64,000 nt of DNA from an uncultured Ruminococcus sp. (GTDB taxonomy: Bacteria; Bacillota; Clostridia; Oscillospirales; Ruminococcaceae), in NCBI GenBank assembly GCA_902786975.1, contig CADAES010000003.1:62001-126000 (forward strand), read 5' to 3'. The notes beneath the pieces were generated by a model. That model ran no database searches. It worked only from the letters and a program-made list of their open reading frames with translations, and was not told the origin of the DNA. The stretch's first letter is position 1, and every line of letters starts with the position of its first letter. The position numbers were made by a program, and so were the translations under genes. Below, one piece after another: positions 7,533 through 16,289 of the stretch.

Positions 7533-8237
7533 CTAAACCCTTGTCGCAAGCAGATTTGCTATAATAAGGTCGTTTTCCGTAGTTATCTTTATGTTGATGA
7601 CATCGCCTTGGACGATGTGTATCTTTTCGCCTACCGCTGTGAAAATGCTGCATGTGTCTGTAAGCTTTGCCTTCTGTTCGCTGTCAAGCTCACCGTAATA
7701 CTTGTCAAGCAGCGTTATGTCAAAGCTCTGCGGAGTCTGCGCTCTGTAAAGCTTGCTCCTGTCAAGAGTCGAATCGACCGTGTCGCCGTCCCCGGAGCTT
7801 ACGACAGTGTCAATGCACTGAACATAAGTGCCGCAGGCAGAGTATTTCAAAGCGCCTATGATGTTGTCCTCGATTATCTTTTCGGTGACAAACGGCCTTA
7901 CCGCATCGTGCGTAAGGATTATATCGCCCTTTTTTATTTTGTGAACGGACTTTATCGCCGCAACTATGTTCATAACGGTCTCGTTCCTGTCGGCACCGCC
8001 GTCAATGACGTGAACACGCTGCCTGTCTATATCGTATTCGTCCAGAAGCTTGTCCATAAACTCGTGCCAGTCGGGCTTGATACCGATGTAGATCTCGTTG
8101 ATGTGCCGCTGCTGCGCAAATTTCTGAACGGTGTATATTATCATCGGCTTTCCGAGTATCCGTATGAACTGCTTGGGAACGCCGACGCTTTTCATTCTTG
8201 TACCGCTGCCCCCCGCAACGATTCCTGCAAATATCAT
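7533..8237 (-). CDS. IspD/TarI-family cytidylyltransferase
   Basis: This 234-residue nucleotidyltransferase would join CTP to a sugar-alcohol phosphate. The N-terminal CTP loop is 'AGGSGTRM..VPKQF', followed by 'GGADRNETV', 'THDAVRPF', 'RAQTPQSF' and 'NIKITTENDL'. The GGADRN and NIKITT boxes look closer to TarI (ribitol-5-phosphate, for teichoic acid) than to classical IspD (methylerythritol phosphate, for isoprenoids). No TarJ reductase or other pathway gene is next to it, so the substrate stays open. The ribosome site AGGAG lies upstream of the ATG on the minus strand. Confidence 0.85.
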   Translation of the reverse strand: MIFAGIVAGGSGTRMKSVGVPKQFIRILGKPMIIYTVQKFAQQRHINEIYIGIKPDWHEFMDKLLDEYDIDRQRVHVIDGGADRNETVMNIVAAIKSVHKIKKGDIILTHDAVRPFVTEKIIEDNIIGALKYSACGTYVQCIDTVVSSGDGDTVDSTLDRSKLYRAQTPQSFDITLLDKYYGELDSEQKAKLTDTCSIFTAVGEKIHIVQGDVINIKITTENDLIIANLLATRV

Positions 8238-8273
8238 AGCTTTTCTCCTCTTTATTTCTTAGATCATATAACT

Positions 8274-8306
8274 AAAAAAGCTCCCCGTTTGATGAGGAGC
8301 TTTTTG
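8274..8306 (-). terminator. Terminator of PRPP synthase
   Basis: On the minus strand AAAAAGCTCCTC pairs with GGGGAGCTTTTTT. This is a strong intrinsic terminator directly after the prs stop codon. Confidence 0.85.
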
Positions 8307-8311
8307 CGTTT

Positions 8312-9460
8312 TTACTTTATGCCATACTTTTTGAGCAGCGCCTGTATCTTTGAGTGAGGGTCGATAACGTTGGATATCGAAAGATCGTGGTTGAGCGATG
8401 CGATATAGTAGGCAATATACTTTGCACAGTCCACCTCGTGGAACCATGGGCTTGAAAGAAGCTCCGGTGTCCTGTATGTGAGGTTGGTGCCGAAAACTCC
8501 GTCGATTATACCGTCTGCATAAGCCTTGTCAAAAGAATCAAGACCGTTTGTGAAGATAGGATATGTAGCATAGCAGAATATCCTGTTTGCCTTGCGCTTT
8601 TTAAGCTCGATAGCTATGTCCAGCATGGATTCGCCCGAGGAAATAATATCGTCAGCAACGAAGATATCCTTGCCCGATACATCGTTGCCCATATACTCGT
8701 GTGCAACGATAGGGTTCCTGCCGTTTACAACAGTAGAGTAGTCACGTCTCTTATAGAACATTCCGAGGTCAACGCCGAGGATAGATGCGTAGTACATATT
8801 TCTGTTGATAGCACCCTCGTCCGGGGATACTATCATGTAGTGCTCCTTGTTTGGCTTGAAATCGTCAATGCTCTTGAACATAGCCTTGAGGACCTGATAT
8901 GAAGGTATGATGTTATCAAAGCCCATAAGCGGGATAGCATTCTGTACACGGGGATCGTGAGCGTCAAATGTAAGTATGTTTGAAACGCCCATAGCCTGAA
9001 GCTCCTGAAGCGCAACAGCACAGTCGAGCGATTCACGGTAATTCCTTCTGTGCTGTCTGCCGCCGTAAAGGGTAGGCATGATTACATTTATTCTGTGGGT
9101 CTTGCCGCTGGCAGCCTGGATAAGCCTTTTAAGATCCTGAAAATGATCGTCAGGCGACATACAGTTGAGTTCGCCGAAAAGGTTGTACTTGATGTTGTAG
9201 TTGCCTACATCGCAGAGTATGAAAAGGTCGTTGCCTCTGACAGTCTGCTTGATAAGTCCCTTGCCGTCGCCGGATGAAAAACGGGGGCAGTCAGACTGTA
9301 CAAGGAAAGTGTCCACAGCGTACTCGTTTTCATTTGCCCAGTTTGTAAGATACCAGTTTACCTTTTCACCGAGTTCCTTTGCTCCCTCCATTGCGAGAAG
9401 TCCCAAAGGAGCAACTCTTGAATTGTTGTCAAAAAGGATCTTGTCAGCGTTATTACCCAT
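8312..9460 (-). CDS. prs: Ribose-phosphate pyrophosphokinase (PRPP synthase), long divergent form
   Basis: It makes PRPP from ribose 5-phosphate and ATP for nucleotide, His and Trp synthesis. At 382 residues it is longer than the usual 310-320. Recognisable boxes are 'YGGRQHRR' (ATP side), 'TFDAHDPRVQNAIP' (in place of the usual FDLHS motif), 'VVSPDEGAINR'-like and 'ADDIISSGESMLD', the PRPP loop. The DEGAINR and SSGES boxes differ from the canonical DHGGVxR and xTAGT. It is a stand-alone gene with its own promoter and terminator, divergent from murD. Confidence 0.85.
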   Translation of the reverse strand: MGNNADKILFDNNSRVAPLGLLAMEGAKELGEKVNWYLTNWANENEYAVDTFLVQSDCPRFSSGDGKGLIKQTVRGNDLFILCDVGNYNIKYNLFGELNCMSPDDHFQDLKRLIQAASGKTHRINVIMPTLYGGRQHRRNYRESLDCAVALQELQAMGVSNILTFDAHDPRVQNAIPLMGFDNIIPSYQVLKAMFKSIDDFKPNKEHYMIVSPDEGAINRNMYYASILGVDLGMFYKRRDYSTVVNGRNPIVAHEYMGNDVSGKDIFVADDIISSGESMLDIAIELKKRKANRIFCYATYPIFTNGLDSFDKAYADGIIDGVFGTNLTYRTPELLSSPWFHEVDCAKYIAYYIASLNHDLSISNVIDPHSKIQALLKKYGIK

Positions 9461-9517
9461 TATAGTTTCCTCCGTGTCCAGAATTTAGCATTTCGCCGCA
9501 AAGGCTCCTGCATAATA

Positions 9518-9546
9518 ATTATACTTTATATTTCGACATTTTACAA
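9518..9546 (-). promoter_or_regulatory. prs: Promoter of prs
   Basis: On the minus strand TTGTAA (9546-9541) and TATAAT (9523-9518) are 17 bases apart, about 58 bases before the prs start. Confidence 0.75.
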
Positions 9547-9550
9547 TAGC

Positions 9551-9711
9551 ATTTGAGCGAATTTGAAAATTTCAACCTTTTGAACAAAAAGAAATGTTCC
9601 CGACCATAAAATATTAGACATAAAAGGCAAGGCGGAAAATGTCTACAATAATTATCATACCGCAGGTGCGATTTTTGTTGCATAATTAAGGGGTAAATAT
9701 GGGGTAAATAC
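9551..9711. other. AT-rich spacer between divergent promoters
   Basis: This is the middle of the 374-base gap between prs and murD. It holds a short direct repeat (GGGGTAAATA at 9690-9699 and 9701-9710). I see no open reading frame, RNA gene or known riboswitch. Confidence 0.5.
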
Positions 9712-9740
9712 TTGCAATTTGGCTTGAAATGATGTATACT
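9712..9740 (+). promoter_or_regulatory. Promoter of the murD operon
   Basis: TTGCAA (9712-9717) and TATACT (9735-9740) are 17 bases apart. A second TATAAT overlaps at 9740-9745. The leader to the murD start is about 90 bases. Confidence 0.65.
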
Positions 9741-9834
9741 ATAATAGATTAGGTATGCACAATTAATGATGCAATACCTGCTGATAATGCGTATTTGCGC
9801 TGTTTCAGCTATTTCATCGTAAGGAGGATCTTTT

Positions 9835-11226
9835 ATGACAAGATCACAAAGGTATTTCAGTGAGTTGAAAAACAAAAGAGTAGCTTTTATAGGTGTCGGC
9901 GTCAGCCACCTTGCACTTATAAGGCTTTTCCTTTCAAAGGGCATACAGGTCGTTATCTGCGACCAGAAAACTAAGGACGAGTTCGATGAAGCGATATACG
10001 AGGAGTTCGTAGCAAAGGGCGCTGATTTCTCGCTCGGAAAGGACTATATCAACGAGATATACAACTGCGATGTCGTTTTCAGAACACCGGGCTTTTATTT
10101 CAACCGCCCCGAGCTTGAAAAGGCAAGGAGCATGGGTATAGTCGTGACCAGCGAAATGGAAACTTTCTTTGACCTCTGCCCCTGCAGGATATACGGAGTT
10201 ACCGGTTCCGACGGCAAGACCACAACGACTACGCTCATCAGCGAGTTCCTTAAAGCCGAGGGCAAGCGTGTGCATATCGGAGGAAACATCGGAAAGGCAC
10301 TGCTCCCGATAGTTGAAACTATCTCCGAGGCAGATGTCGCAGTAGTCGAGCTTTCAAGCTTCCAGCTTATCTCGATGAGAGAATCTCCCGACGTTGCAGG
10401 AATTACCAACATCCGCCCCAATCACCTCAACGTCCATAAGGATATGCAGGAGTATATAGATTCAAAGAAAAATCTTATCCTTCACCAGAATTCCTATTCA
10501 AAGACCGTTCTCAGCTACGACGACGAAACGACAAGACAGCTCAGCGGCTTTGTCAGAGGCAATCTCAGATATTTCAGCCGCCGCACAGTCGTAGATAACG
10601 GAAGCTTCCTGCGTGAGGACGGTATGCTTTGCTACAACGACCACGGAAAAGTCACCGAGTATGTCCATATGAAGGATATAAAAATACCCGGAATGCACAA
10701 CGTTGAGGACTACCTTACCGCTATCGCTATGACCTACGGCGATGTCTCCGTCCAGAGCGTTGTAAACGTCGCTAAGACCTTCGGCGGTGTAGAGCACAGG
10801 ATAGAGTTCGTCCGTGAGCTTGACGGCGTCAAGTATTACAACAATTCTATCGCCTCCAGCCCGACAAGAGTGCTTGCCTGCCTCGACGCTTTCGACCAGA
10901 AGCAGATAATGATACAGGGCGGCTCGGATAAGGGCATATCCTTTGAGCCTATGGCAGATGCGCTTTGTGAAAAGGTCAAGGTGCTGATACTTATGGGCGA
11001 AACAGCTCAGAAGATACAGGACGCAGTAAAGGCTTCTCCCAAGTACGACCCCGAGAACATAAGGATAGTCAGGGTCGCAGATATGGCTGAAGCAGTCGAT
11101 ATAGCTCACCACTACGCCGTTGAGGGCGATATAGTATCGCTTTCGCCTGCGTGCGCAAGCTTTGATATGTACAGAATGTTCGAGGACAGAGGCAGACATT
11201 TCAAACAGCTTGTAAATAATCTTTAA
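9835..11226 (+). CDS. murD: UDP-N-acetylmuramoyl-L-alanine--D-glutamate ligase
   Basis: MurD adds D-Glu to UDP-MurNAc-L-Ala in the cytoplasm, using ATP. The 463 residues show the Rossmann start 'RVAFIGVGVSHLALI', the ATP loop 'GVTGSDGKTTTTTL' near residue 124, 'GGNIGKAL', 'ELSSFQL', 'NIRPNHLNVH' and the C-terminal 'IQGGSDKG'. All are typical of the family. The ribosome site AAGGAGG lies 6 bases before ATG. Unusually, it is not in a mur/fts division cluster: downstream are two M42 peptidases and acetyltransferases in the same direction. Confidence 0.95.
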   Translation: MTRSQRYFSELKNKRVAFIGVGVSHLALIRLFLSKGIQVVICDQKTKDEFDEAIYEEFVAKGADFSLGKDYINEIYNCDVVFRTPGFYFNRPELEKARSMGIVVTSEMETFFDLCPCRIYGVTGSDGKTTTTTLISEFLKAEGKRVHIGGNIGKALLPIVETISEADVAVVELSSFQLISMRESPDVAGITNIRPNHLNVHKDMQEYIDSKKNLILHQNSYSKTVLSYDDETTRQLSGFVRGNLRYFSRRTVVDNGSFLREDGMLCYNDHGKVTEYVHMKDIKIPGMHNVEDYLTAIAMTYGDVSVQSVVNVAKTFGGVEHRIEFVRELDGVKYYNNSIASSPTRVLACLDAFDQKQIMIQGGSDKGISFEPMADALCEKVKVLILMGETAQKIQDAVKASPKYDPENIRIVRVADMAEAVDIAHHYAVEGDIVSLSPACASFDMYRMFEDRGRHFKQLVNNL

Positions 11227-11241
11227 GGAACAGGTATCACA

Positions 11242-12258
11242 ATGGAACTATTGAAAGTGCTGACCGGGCTTTGCAAAGCAAGCGGAGTTTCGGGAAGCGA
11301 GAAAAATGCTTGTGAAGCAGCCGCAGGCTTTCTGCGTGAATATGCCGATGTCAGCATCGACAGCTTCGGAAATGTGATCGGAACGGTCGGCAAGCATGAC
11401 GAAAACAAAAAAACGCTGATGCTCGAAGCTCATATCGACGAGATAGGTTGTATCGTGACCTATATCACCGACGATGGCTTTCTGAAGATTTCAAATTGCG
11501 GCGGTACCGACGACCGTGTGCTCACAGCACAGCAGGTAACCGTTCTCGGCAGGCAGAAGCTTTATGGCGTTGTTACATCTATCCCGCCTCATCTGCAAAA
11601 GGACGGCGAGGAGAATAACAGCGACAGCTTTTATGTCGATATCGGCTTGACAAAAGAGGAAGCTGAACAAATCGTCTCGCTCGGCGACAGAGTCCTCGTT
11701 GAGAACGAGCTTGAGATAATGCAGGGTCATACGGTCACCTCGAAGGCTCTCGATGACAGATGCGGAGTCGCAGCGATACTGCTTGCGCTGGATAAGCTGA
11801 AAGATAAGCAGACTGCCTATAATATCTGTGTCCTTTTTGCCTCGCAGGAGGAAACGGGAGAGCGTGGCGCAGCAACAGGCTCCTATAAGCTCGATGCAGA
11901 CCTTGCAGTCGCAGTTGACGTCACCTTCGCACACTCTCACAGCGACAGCAGCGACGGCTTCGGCGTGCTTGGAAAGGGCGCTATGATAGGCGTAGCTCCG
12001 AGCCTTTCAAGGGAGCTTTCCGATGCCTTTATCAAAACCGCACAGCAAAGCGGTATCCCTTATCAGATAGAGGTAATGAACGGCAAAACAGGCACCGATG
12101 CCGACAGGATAAGCATTTCCAAGTCGGGCGTCAGGACAGTCACTTTGTCTGTGCCTCTCAGATATATGCATACCCCCGTAGAGGTCATCGACCTCAGGGA
12201 TATAGATAATACAGCTTCTCTTATAGCTGAATTTGCTCAAGGCAGGTGCAGGATATGA
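11242..12258 (+). CDS. M42-family metallo-aminopeptidase (first of a tandem pair)
   Basis: This 338-residue member of the M42 family (di-metal aminopeptidases, often annotated as endoglucanase M or FrvX) has 'EAHIDEIG' (metal His/Asp), 'ALDDRCGVA' (metal Asp), 'SQEETGERGA' (catalytic Glu pair) and 'VDVTFAHS'. These enzymes trim peptides in the cytoplasm. It shares the fold and motif order with the next gene, so the two are probably an old duplication. It starts 15 bases after murD and overlaps the next start codon (ATGA). Confidence 0.85.
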   Translation: MELLKVLTGLCKASGVSGSEKNACEAAAGFLREYADVSIDSFGNVIGTVGKHDENKKTLMLEAHIDEIGCIVTYITDDGFLKISNCGGTDDRVLTAQQVTVLGRQKLYGVVTSIPPHLQKDGEENNSDSFYVDIGLTKEEAEQIVSLGDRVLVENELEIMQGHTVTSKALDDRCGVAAILLALDKLKDKQTAYNICVLFASQEETGERGAATGSYKLDADLAVAVDVTFAHSHSDSSDGFGVLGKGAMIGVAPSLSRELSDAFIKTAQQSGIPYQIEVMNGKTGTDADRISISKSGVRTVTLSVPLRYMHTPVEVIDLRDIDNTASLIAEFAQGRCRI

Positions 12259-13265
12259 CGGAATTGCTAAAAGACCTCTGCCTGCTCAACGGCATTTCGG
12301 GAGATGAGGGCAGAGTAAGGGAATATATCATCTCACAGATCAAAGACCGTGCTGAGGTAAGCGTTGACCCGCTTGGGAACGTTATCGCTTTTTGCAAAGG
12401 CAAGACCCCGAAAAATAAGGTGATCGTTTCGGCACATATGGACGAGGTCGGCTTGATAGTGACCTATATAAACTCCGACGGTACGCTGAAATTTGACTGT
12501 GTCGGCGGCGTTGACCCTAAGGTCGTTTTCGGAAAGCGTGTAACTGTCGGCGGCGTCACCGGTGTTATCGCACATAAAGCAGTCCATAACATCAGCAAGG
12601 ACGAAAGGAACAGGACTGTTCCCTTTGACGATCTTGTTATAGATATCGGCTGTGAAAGCGGGGAAGAAGCGCAGAAGCTTGTCAGACAGGGCGACAGCGT
12701 GCATTTCGTTTCGGAGTTCCTCAGCTTCGGCGACGGCTTTGTAAAGTGCAAGGCTATCGACGACAGAGCAGGCTGTGCTATGATGATAAAACTCATTCAG
12801 GACAAACCGGAGTACGACACGTATTTCACCTTTGTCGTTCAGGAGGAGATAGGGCTTCGTGGTGCGACTGCTGCAAGCTATACCGTTGCTCCCGACTATG
12901 CATTTGTGCTTGAAGCAACGACTGCTTCGGATATACCGGGTGCGCAGAACGAAAAGAAGGTCTGCGAGCTTGGCAAAGGACCCGTCGTGTCGTATATGGA
13001 CAGACATACGATATACGATAAGCAGATGTATGACCTCGCTTTTGAAACAGCACAGCAAAACGGCATACCCTGTCAGACCAAATCGGTCATCGCAGGCGGG
13101 AACGATGCAGGTGCGATACATCTGTCAAGGGGCGGTGTAAGAACGACCGCCGTGTCGCTTCCGTGCAGATATCTCCATTCGCCCGGCTGCGTTATAAAAC
13201 AGTCGGATATGGATAACGCGTATAAGCTAATAAAACTACTTTTGGACAGGACCTACAATAAATGA
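12255..13265 (+). CDS. M42-family metallo-aminopeptidase (second of a tandem pair)
   Basis: This 336-residue paralogue of the preceding gene has 'SAHMDEVG', 'AIDDRAGCA', 'VQEEIGLRGA' and 'AGGNDAGAIHLSRGGV', the metal and catalytic boxes of family M42. The start at ATG 12255 overlaps the upstream TGA (ATGA), which indicates coupled translation. A GTG at 12246 is also in frame. The two paralogues may form mixed TET-type particles, but this is inference. It overlaps the following acetyltransferase by 4 bases. Confidence 0.85.
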   Translation: MTELLKDLCLLNGISGDEGRVREYIISQIKDRAEVSVDPLGNVIAFCKGKTPKNKVIVSAHMDEVGLIVTYINSDGTLKFDCVGGVDPKVVFGKRVTVGGVTGVIAHKAVHNISKDERNRTVPFDDLVIDIGCESGEEAQKLVRQGDSVHFVSEFLSFGDGFVKCKAIDDRAGCAMMIKLIQDKPEYDTYFTFVVQEEIGLRGATAASYTVAPDYAFVLEATTASDIPGAQNEKKVCELGKGPVVSYMDRHTIYDKQMYDLAFETAQQNGIPCQTKSVIAGGNDAGAIHLSRGGVRTTAVSLPCRYLHSPGCVIKQSDMDNAYKLIKLLLDRTYNK

Positions 13266-14041
13266 TATATCAGCTCACTAAGCTTTCTATGCCAACGCTT
13301 GAAAAGCTTGCGCCGAACAATTATACAAGGCGCATAAAATCGCATTTTCTTGCGTATTCAACCAAATATGAGTTCTGCCGCTTTTTTGCTGTTGACGATT
13401 ACGATGAACACTGCGGCATCATCTGTGTTTTCAATTCCTCTATGATGGTGTCGGCATTTGATGGCGTAACCCTCAGCGGTGATATCCTCTCCGAGATAGC
13501 TTCGTTTATTGTTATGAACAAGCCTCTGTCGGTCGAATTTCCCGTTGAGTATGCTCCGCAGCTCGAAAGAATGTGCCAGATAGAATATGTCGGCGACAGG
13601 CGTACCGAGTTCGCTTTCTGTGAGAGCTGCGGTATCCCGGAGCTTCCCGTGGAGGAGCTGCCGAGGCTTGATGATGTCTTTAACATCCTTGCCGAGTGCT
13701 TTCCTGCGATAAAGAACAATCACGGCCTTTGGCTCACAGACACCTCTCACCGTGTCCGCAGAGGACTTTCGCAGAGCTTTATCTATGATGGCTGCACAAC
13801 AGCGACTGTTCAGTATATAATCGACAAGGTCGCACTTATCGGTCATGTCGGAACGCTCCCCGAGTACCGTGGAAACCACTACGCAAGAAAGCTGCTTTAC
13901 TGGATAGGCGAGAAGCTCACCGCAGATGGCTTTGATGTAAGGCTGTTTGCCCGCCCGCACAGAGTCAGCTATTACGAGGAGATCGGCTTTAAAAAGTGCG
14001 GGCTCGATATAGTTCTTGAAAGAAAAGATACAGATTTTTAG
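13262..14041 (+). CDS. GNAT-family acetyltransferase, two-domain
   Basis: At 259 residues this is longer than a single GNAT domain. The first half has no clear motif. The second half has the acetyl-CoA site 'VGTLPEYRGNHYARKLLYWIGEKL' (residues of about 197-220) and ends with 'SYYEEIGFKKCGL'. The substrate is unknown. The ATG overlaps the stop of the M42 gene, so it is in the same operon. Confidence 0.8.
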   Translation: MIYQLTKLSMPTLEKLAPNNYTRRIKSHFLAYSTKYEFCRFFAVDDYDEHCGIICVFNSSMMVSAFDGVTLSGDILSEIASFIVMNKPLSVEFPVEYAPQLERMCQIEYVGDRRTEFAFCESCGIPELPVEELPRLDDVFNILAECFPAIKNNHGLWLTDTSHRVRRGLSQSFIYDGCTTATVQYIIDKVALIGHVGTLPEYRGNHYARKLLYWIGEKLTADGFDVRLFARPHRVSYYEEIGFKKCGLDIVLERKDTDF

Positions 14042-14058
14042 AACAAGGGGAGATATAA

Positions 14059-14409
14059 ATGATACTGACAGTAGTGAGTACGGTCATTTCATTTTCACTT
14101 ATCCTCGGCGGGATACTTCTGATGATGACCGCCAATAAGCCGATAAACGGTGCTGTCGGTTTTAAAACACAAAAAGCGATGCTCAATGTCAGCAACTGGC
14201 ACTATGCAAACAGAAAATGCGGACTTTTGTGGCTGATCACCGGCGCAGCTGGCTTTGCACTGATGCTGTTCGTTGTTTTCGTGCTGCTGCCTATGATGAG
14301 CGAAAAAGCTGATATACTTATGCAGCTTTTGCCGCTTGCCGCACAGATAACTGCTGCTGTTGCAGCTGCGATCCACGTTGACAGAAAGCTGTCTGATACA
14401 AACGGATAA
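14059..14409 (+). CDS. SdpI-family membrane protein
   Basis: This 116-residue protein has three likely membrane helices. The signature 'GFKTQKAMLNVSNWHYANRKCG' (in two parts around residues 34-56) matches the SdpI/YhfL family, whose founder is the immunity protein against the SdpC toxin in Bacillus. Most family members are of unknown role. No toxin gene is nearby, so an immunity function is only a possibility. The ribosome site is AAGGGGAG. Confidence 0.75.
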   Translation: MILTVVSTVISFSLILGGILLMMTANKPINGAVGFKTQKAMLNVSNWHYANRKCGLLWLITGAAGFALMLFVVFVLLPMMSEKADILMQLLPLAAQITAAVAAAIHVDRKLSDTNG

Positions 14410-14422
14410 GGAGTTGAGCGCT

Positions 14423-14995
14423 ATGCAGCATACCGAAGCATCAGCATTTGAAACACAAAGGCTCATCTGCCGCCCATTTCAGCAGGGCGACGAAACGGAT
14501 ATGTTCGATTACTGGGCAGCTGACCCGGATATACAGATCGAATACGGCGAGCCTGTGTATCAGACCCCGGAGCAGACAAAAGCACTGCTCGGAAAGTATA
14601 TTAAAGACTACGACCTGTCCGGTTATTACAGATGGGCGATAATTGAAAAACAAAGCGGTCACAATATCGGTCAGATAGCATTCTGCAAAGTGTTTGACGA
14701 TGTTAAGACTGCCGAGATAGAGTATTGCATATCAAAGCGCTGCTGGGGAAAGGGCTATGCAGGCGAAGCGCTTGCGGGTCTTATCTCATACGCTTTCGAT
14801 AATACAGACTTCGATAGGCTCGAAGCTTATCACAGAGCAGAGAATACCAAGTCGGGCAGGGTGCTCGTTAAGTCCAGAATGCACATGACCGATACCGTTG
14901 AACGATTTAAAAGAGCGGGCGAACAGCCGACAGGCGAGGTCTGCTACTGCATCGAAAGAGAAGAATACCAAAGATCAAAGGAAGATAATCAATGA
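14423..14995 (+). CDS. GNAT-family acetyltransferase (RimJ/RimL-like)
   Basis: This 190-residue enzyme opens with 'FETQRLICRPFQQGDETDMFDYW', typical of the RimJ/RimL/ribosomal-protein type, and has the acetyl-CoA site 'KRCWGKGYAGEAL' near residue 113. The start ATG 14423 has AAGGAG 9 bases upstream; an in-frame ATG at 14360 lies inside the previous gene. Its stop overlaps the next start (ATGA). The target amine is unknown. Confidence 0.8.
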   Translation: MQHTEASAFETQRLICRPFQQGDETDMFDYWAADPDIQIEYGEPVYQTPEQTKALLGKYIKDYDLSGYYRWAIIEKQSGHNIGQIAFCKVFDDVKTAEIEYCISKRCWGKGYAGEALAGLISYAFDNTDFDRLEAYHRAENTKSGRVLVKSRMHMTDTVERFKRAGEQPTGEVCYCIEREEYQRSKEDNQ

Positions 14996-16263
14996 CAGAA
15001 AACTTGTTTGGGATAGATGAACGTATACTTGCGCTTGCAAAGCAAGCGGAGAGCGAATGTGCGGCGATGTTTGCGCAGACCGACGAGATAGCGCAGTATA
15101 ACGGCGAAAAGGTGCTCAAATCCTTTATCGACAACCGTGTGAGTGAGAGCTGCCTGAAAGGCACGACAGGCTATGGCTACGGCGACTGCGGAAGGGATAC
15201 TCTCGATAAGGTCTATGCGCAGGCTTTCGGCGGCGAGGACGCAATCGTGCGCCACACTTTCGTTAACGGCACACACGCCCTTTCCACCGCACTTTTCGGA
15301 GTGCTGCGTATGGGCGACACGCTTCTTTCCTGCGTCGGCAGACCTTACGATACGCTTGAAGGTGTTATCGGTCTGACTGGCGAAAAAGGCTCGGGCTCGC
15401 TTGCCGATTTCGGCGTAAAGTACGAACAGGCCGACCTGCTCAACGACCGTGACCCCGATTACGAAACTATCGCTCAAAAAGCAAAGACCGCAAAGGTCGC
15501 ATATATCCAGCGCTCGAGAGGCTATTCGCTCCGCCCGTCGCTCAGCGTTGACATCATCGCAAAGATAGCGCAGGCTGCAAAAGCCGCAAACCCCGATATA
15601 ATCGTAATGGTCGATAACTGCTACGGTGAGTTCGTCGAAAAGCAGGAGCCGCTTTCCGTCGGCGCAGACCTGATCATCGGCTCACTTATAAAGAATCCCG
15701 GCGGCGGTATTGCAAGCACGGGAGGCTATATCTGCGGCAGAGCAGACCTCGTTGAAAAATGTGCCGACAGACTGACCTGTGTGGGAATGGGCAAGGAGGT
15801 CGGCTGTACGCTCTCGCAGAACAGAGAGATGTTCCTCGGATTTTTCCTCGCTCCGCAGACTGTGGCTGCCGCCGTCAAGACCTCGGTATTTGCCTGCAGA
15901 CTGTTTGAAAAGCTCGGCTTTAAAACGCTTCCGCAAAGCAGCGAAACAAGGACGGATATAATCGCATCGGTGCTGCTTGAAAATGAAGACAACCTCACAG
16001 CATTCTGCAAGGGCATACAGAAAGGCTCGCCTGTTGACAGCTTTGTGACTCCCGAGGCCTGGGATATGCCCGGGTACGAAAGCAAGGTAATAATGGCTGC
16101 GGGAGCTTTCACAATGGGCGCATCTATCGAGCTTTCGGCAGACGCCCCGATAAGAGAGCCGTTCGCAGCGTGGCTCCAGGGCGGCATCACTTACCCCAGC
16201 GGCAGAATGGGCATACTTGTCGCCGCAAACGAGATGTGTAAAAAAGGACTGTTAAAGATCTAA
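14992..16263 (+). CDS. PLP-dependent lyase, methionine gamma-lyase/YnbB family
   Basis: This 423-residue fold-type I PLP enzyme belongs to the family once called 'aluminium resistance protein' (YnbB). Visible boxes are 'FVNGTHALSTAL' (cofactor phosphate), 'MVDNCYGEFVE' (Asp to the pyridine ring) and 'IGSLIKNPGGG', where the Lys forms the Schiff base. Family members cleave C-S bonds of Met or Cys derivatives. The substrate here is not known. It closes the murD operon; hprK follows after 26 bases. Confidence 0.85.
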   Translation: MTENLFGIDERILALAKQAESECAAMFAQTDEIAQYNGEKVLKSFIDNRVSESCLKGTTGYGYGDCGRDTLDKVYAQAFGGEDAIVRHTFVNGTHALSTALFGVLRMGDTLLSCVGRPYDTLEGVIGLTGEKGSGSLADFGVKYEQADLLNDRDPDYETIAQKAKTAKVAYIQRSRGYSLRPSLSVDIIAKIAQAAKAANPDIIVMVDNCYGEFVEKQEPLSVGADLIIGSLIKNPGGGIASTGGYICGRADLVEKCADRLTCVGMGKEVGCTLSQNREMFLGFFLAPQTVAAAVKTSVFACRLFEKLGFKTLPQSSETRTDIIASVLLENEDNLTAFCKGIQKGSPVDSFVTPEAWDMPGYESKVIMAAGAFTMGASIELSADAPIREPFAAWLQGGITYPSGRMGILVAANEMCKKGLLKI

Positions 16264-16289
16264 CTTTAAATACGAAAGGAAAGAAAACT

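Noticed and set aside
7317-8357. Plus-strand frame of 346 codons across the metallo-hydrolase, cytidylyltransferase and prs terminator
   Set aside because: It runs through two convincing minus-strand genes and their spacer, and shows no motif.
14059-14409. Toxin-immunity pair based on the SdpI-like protein
   Set aside because: No SdpC-like or other toxin gene lies nearby; the family is broad.
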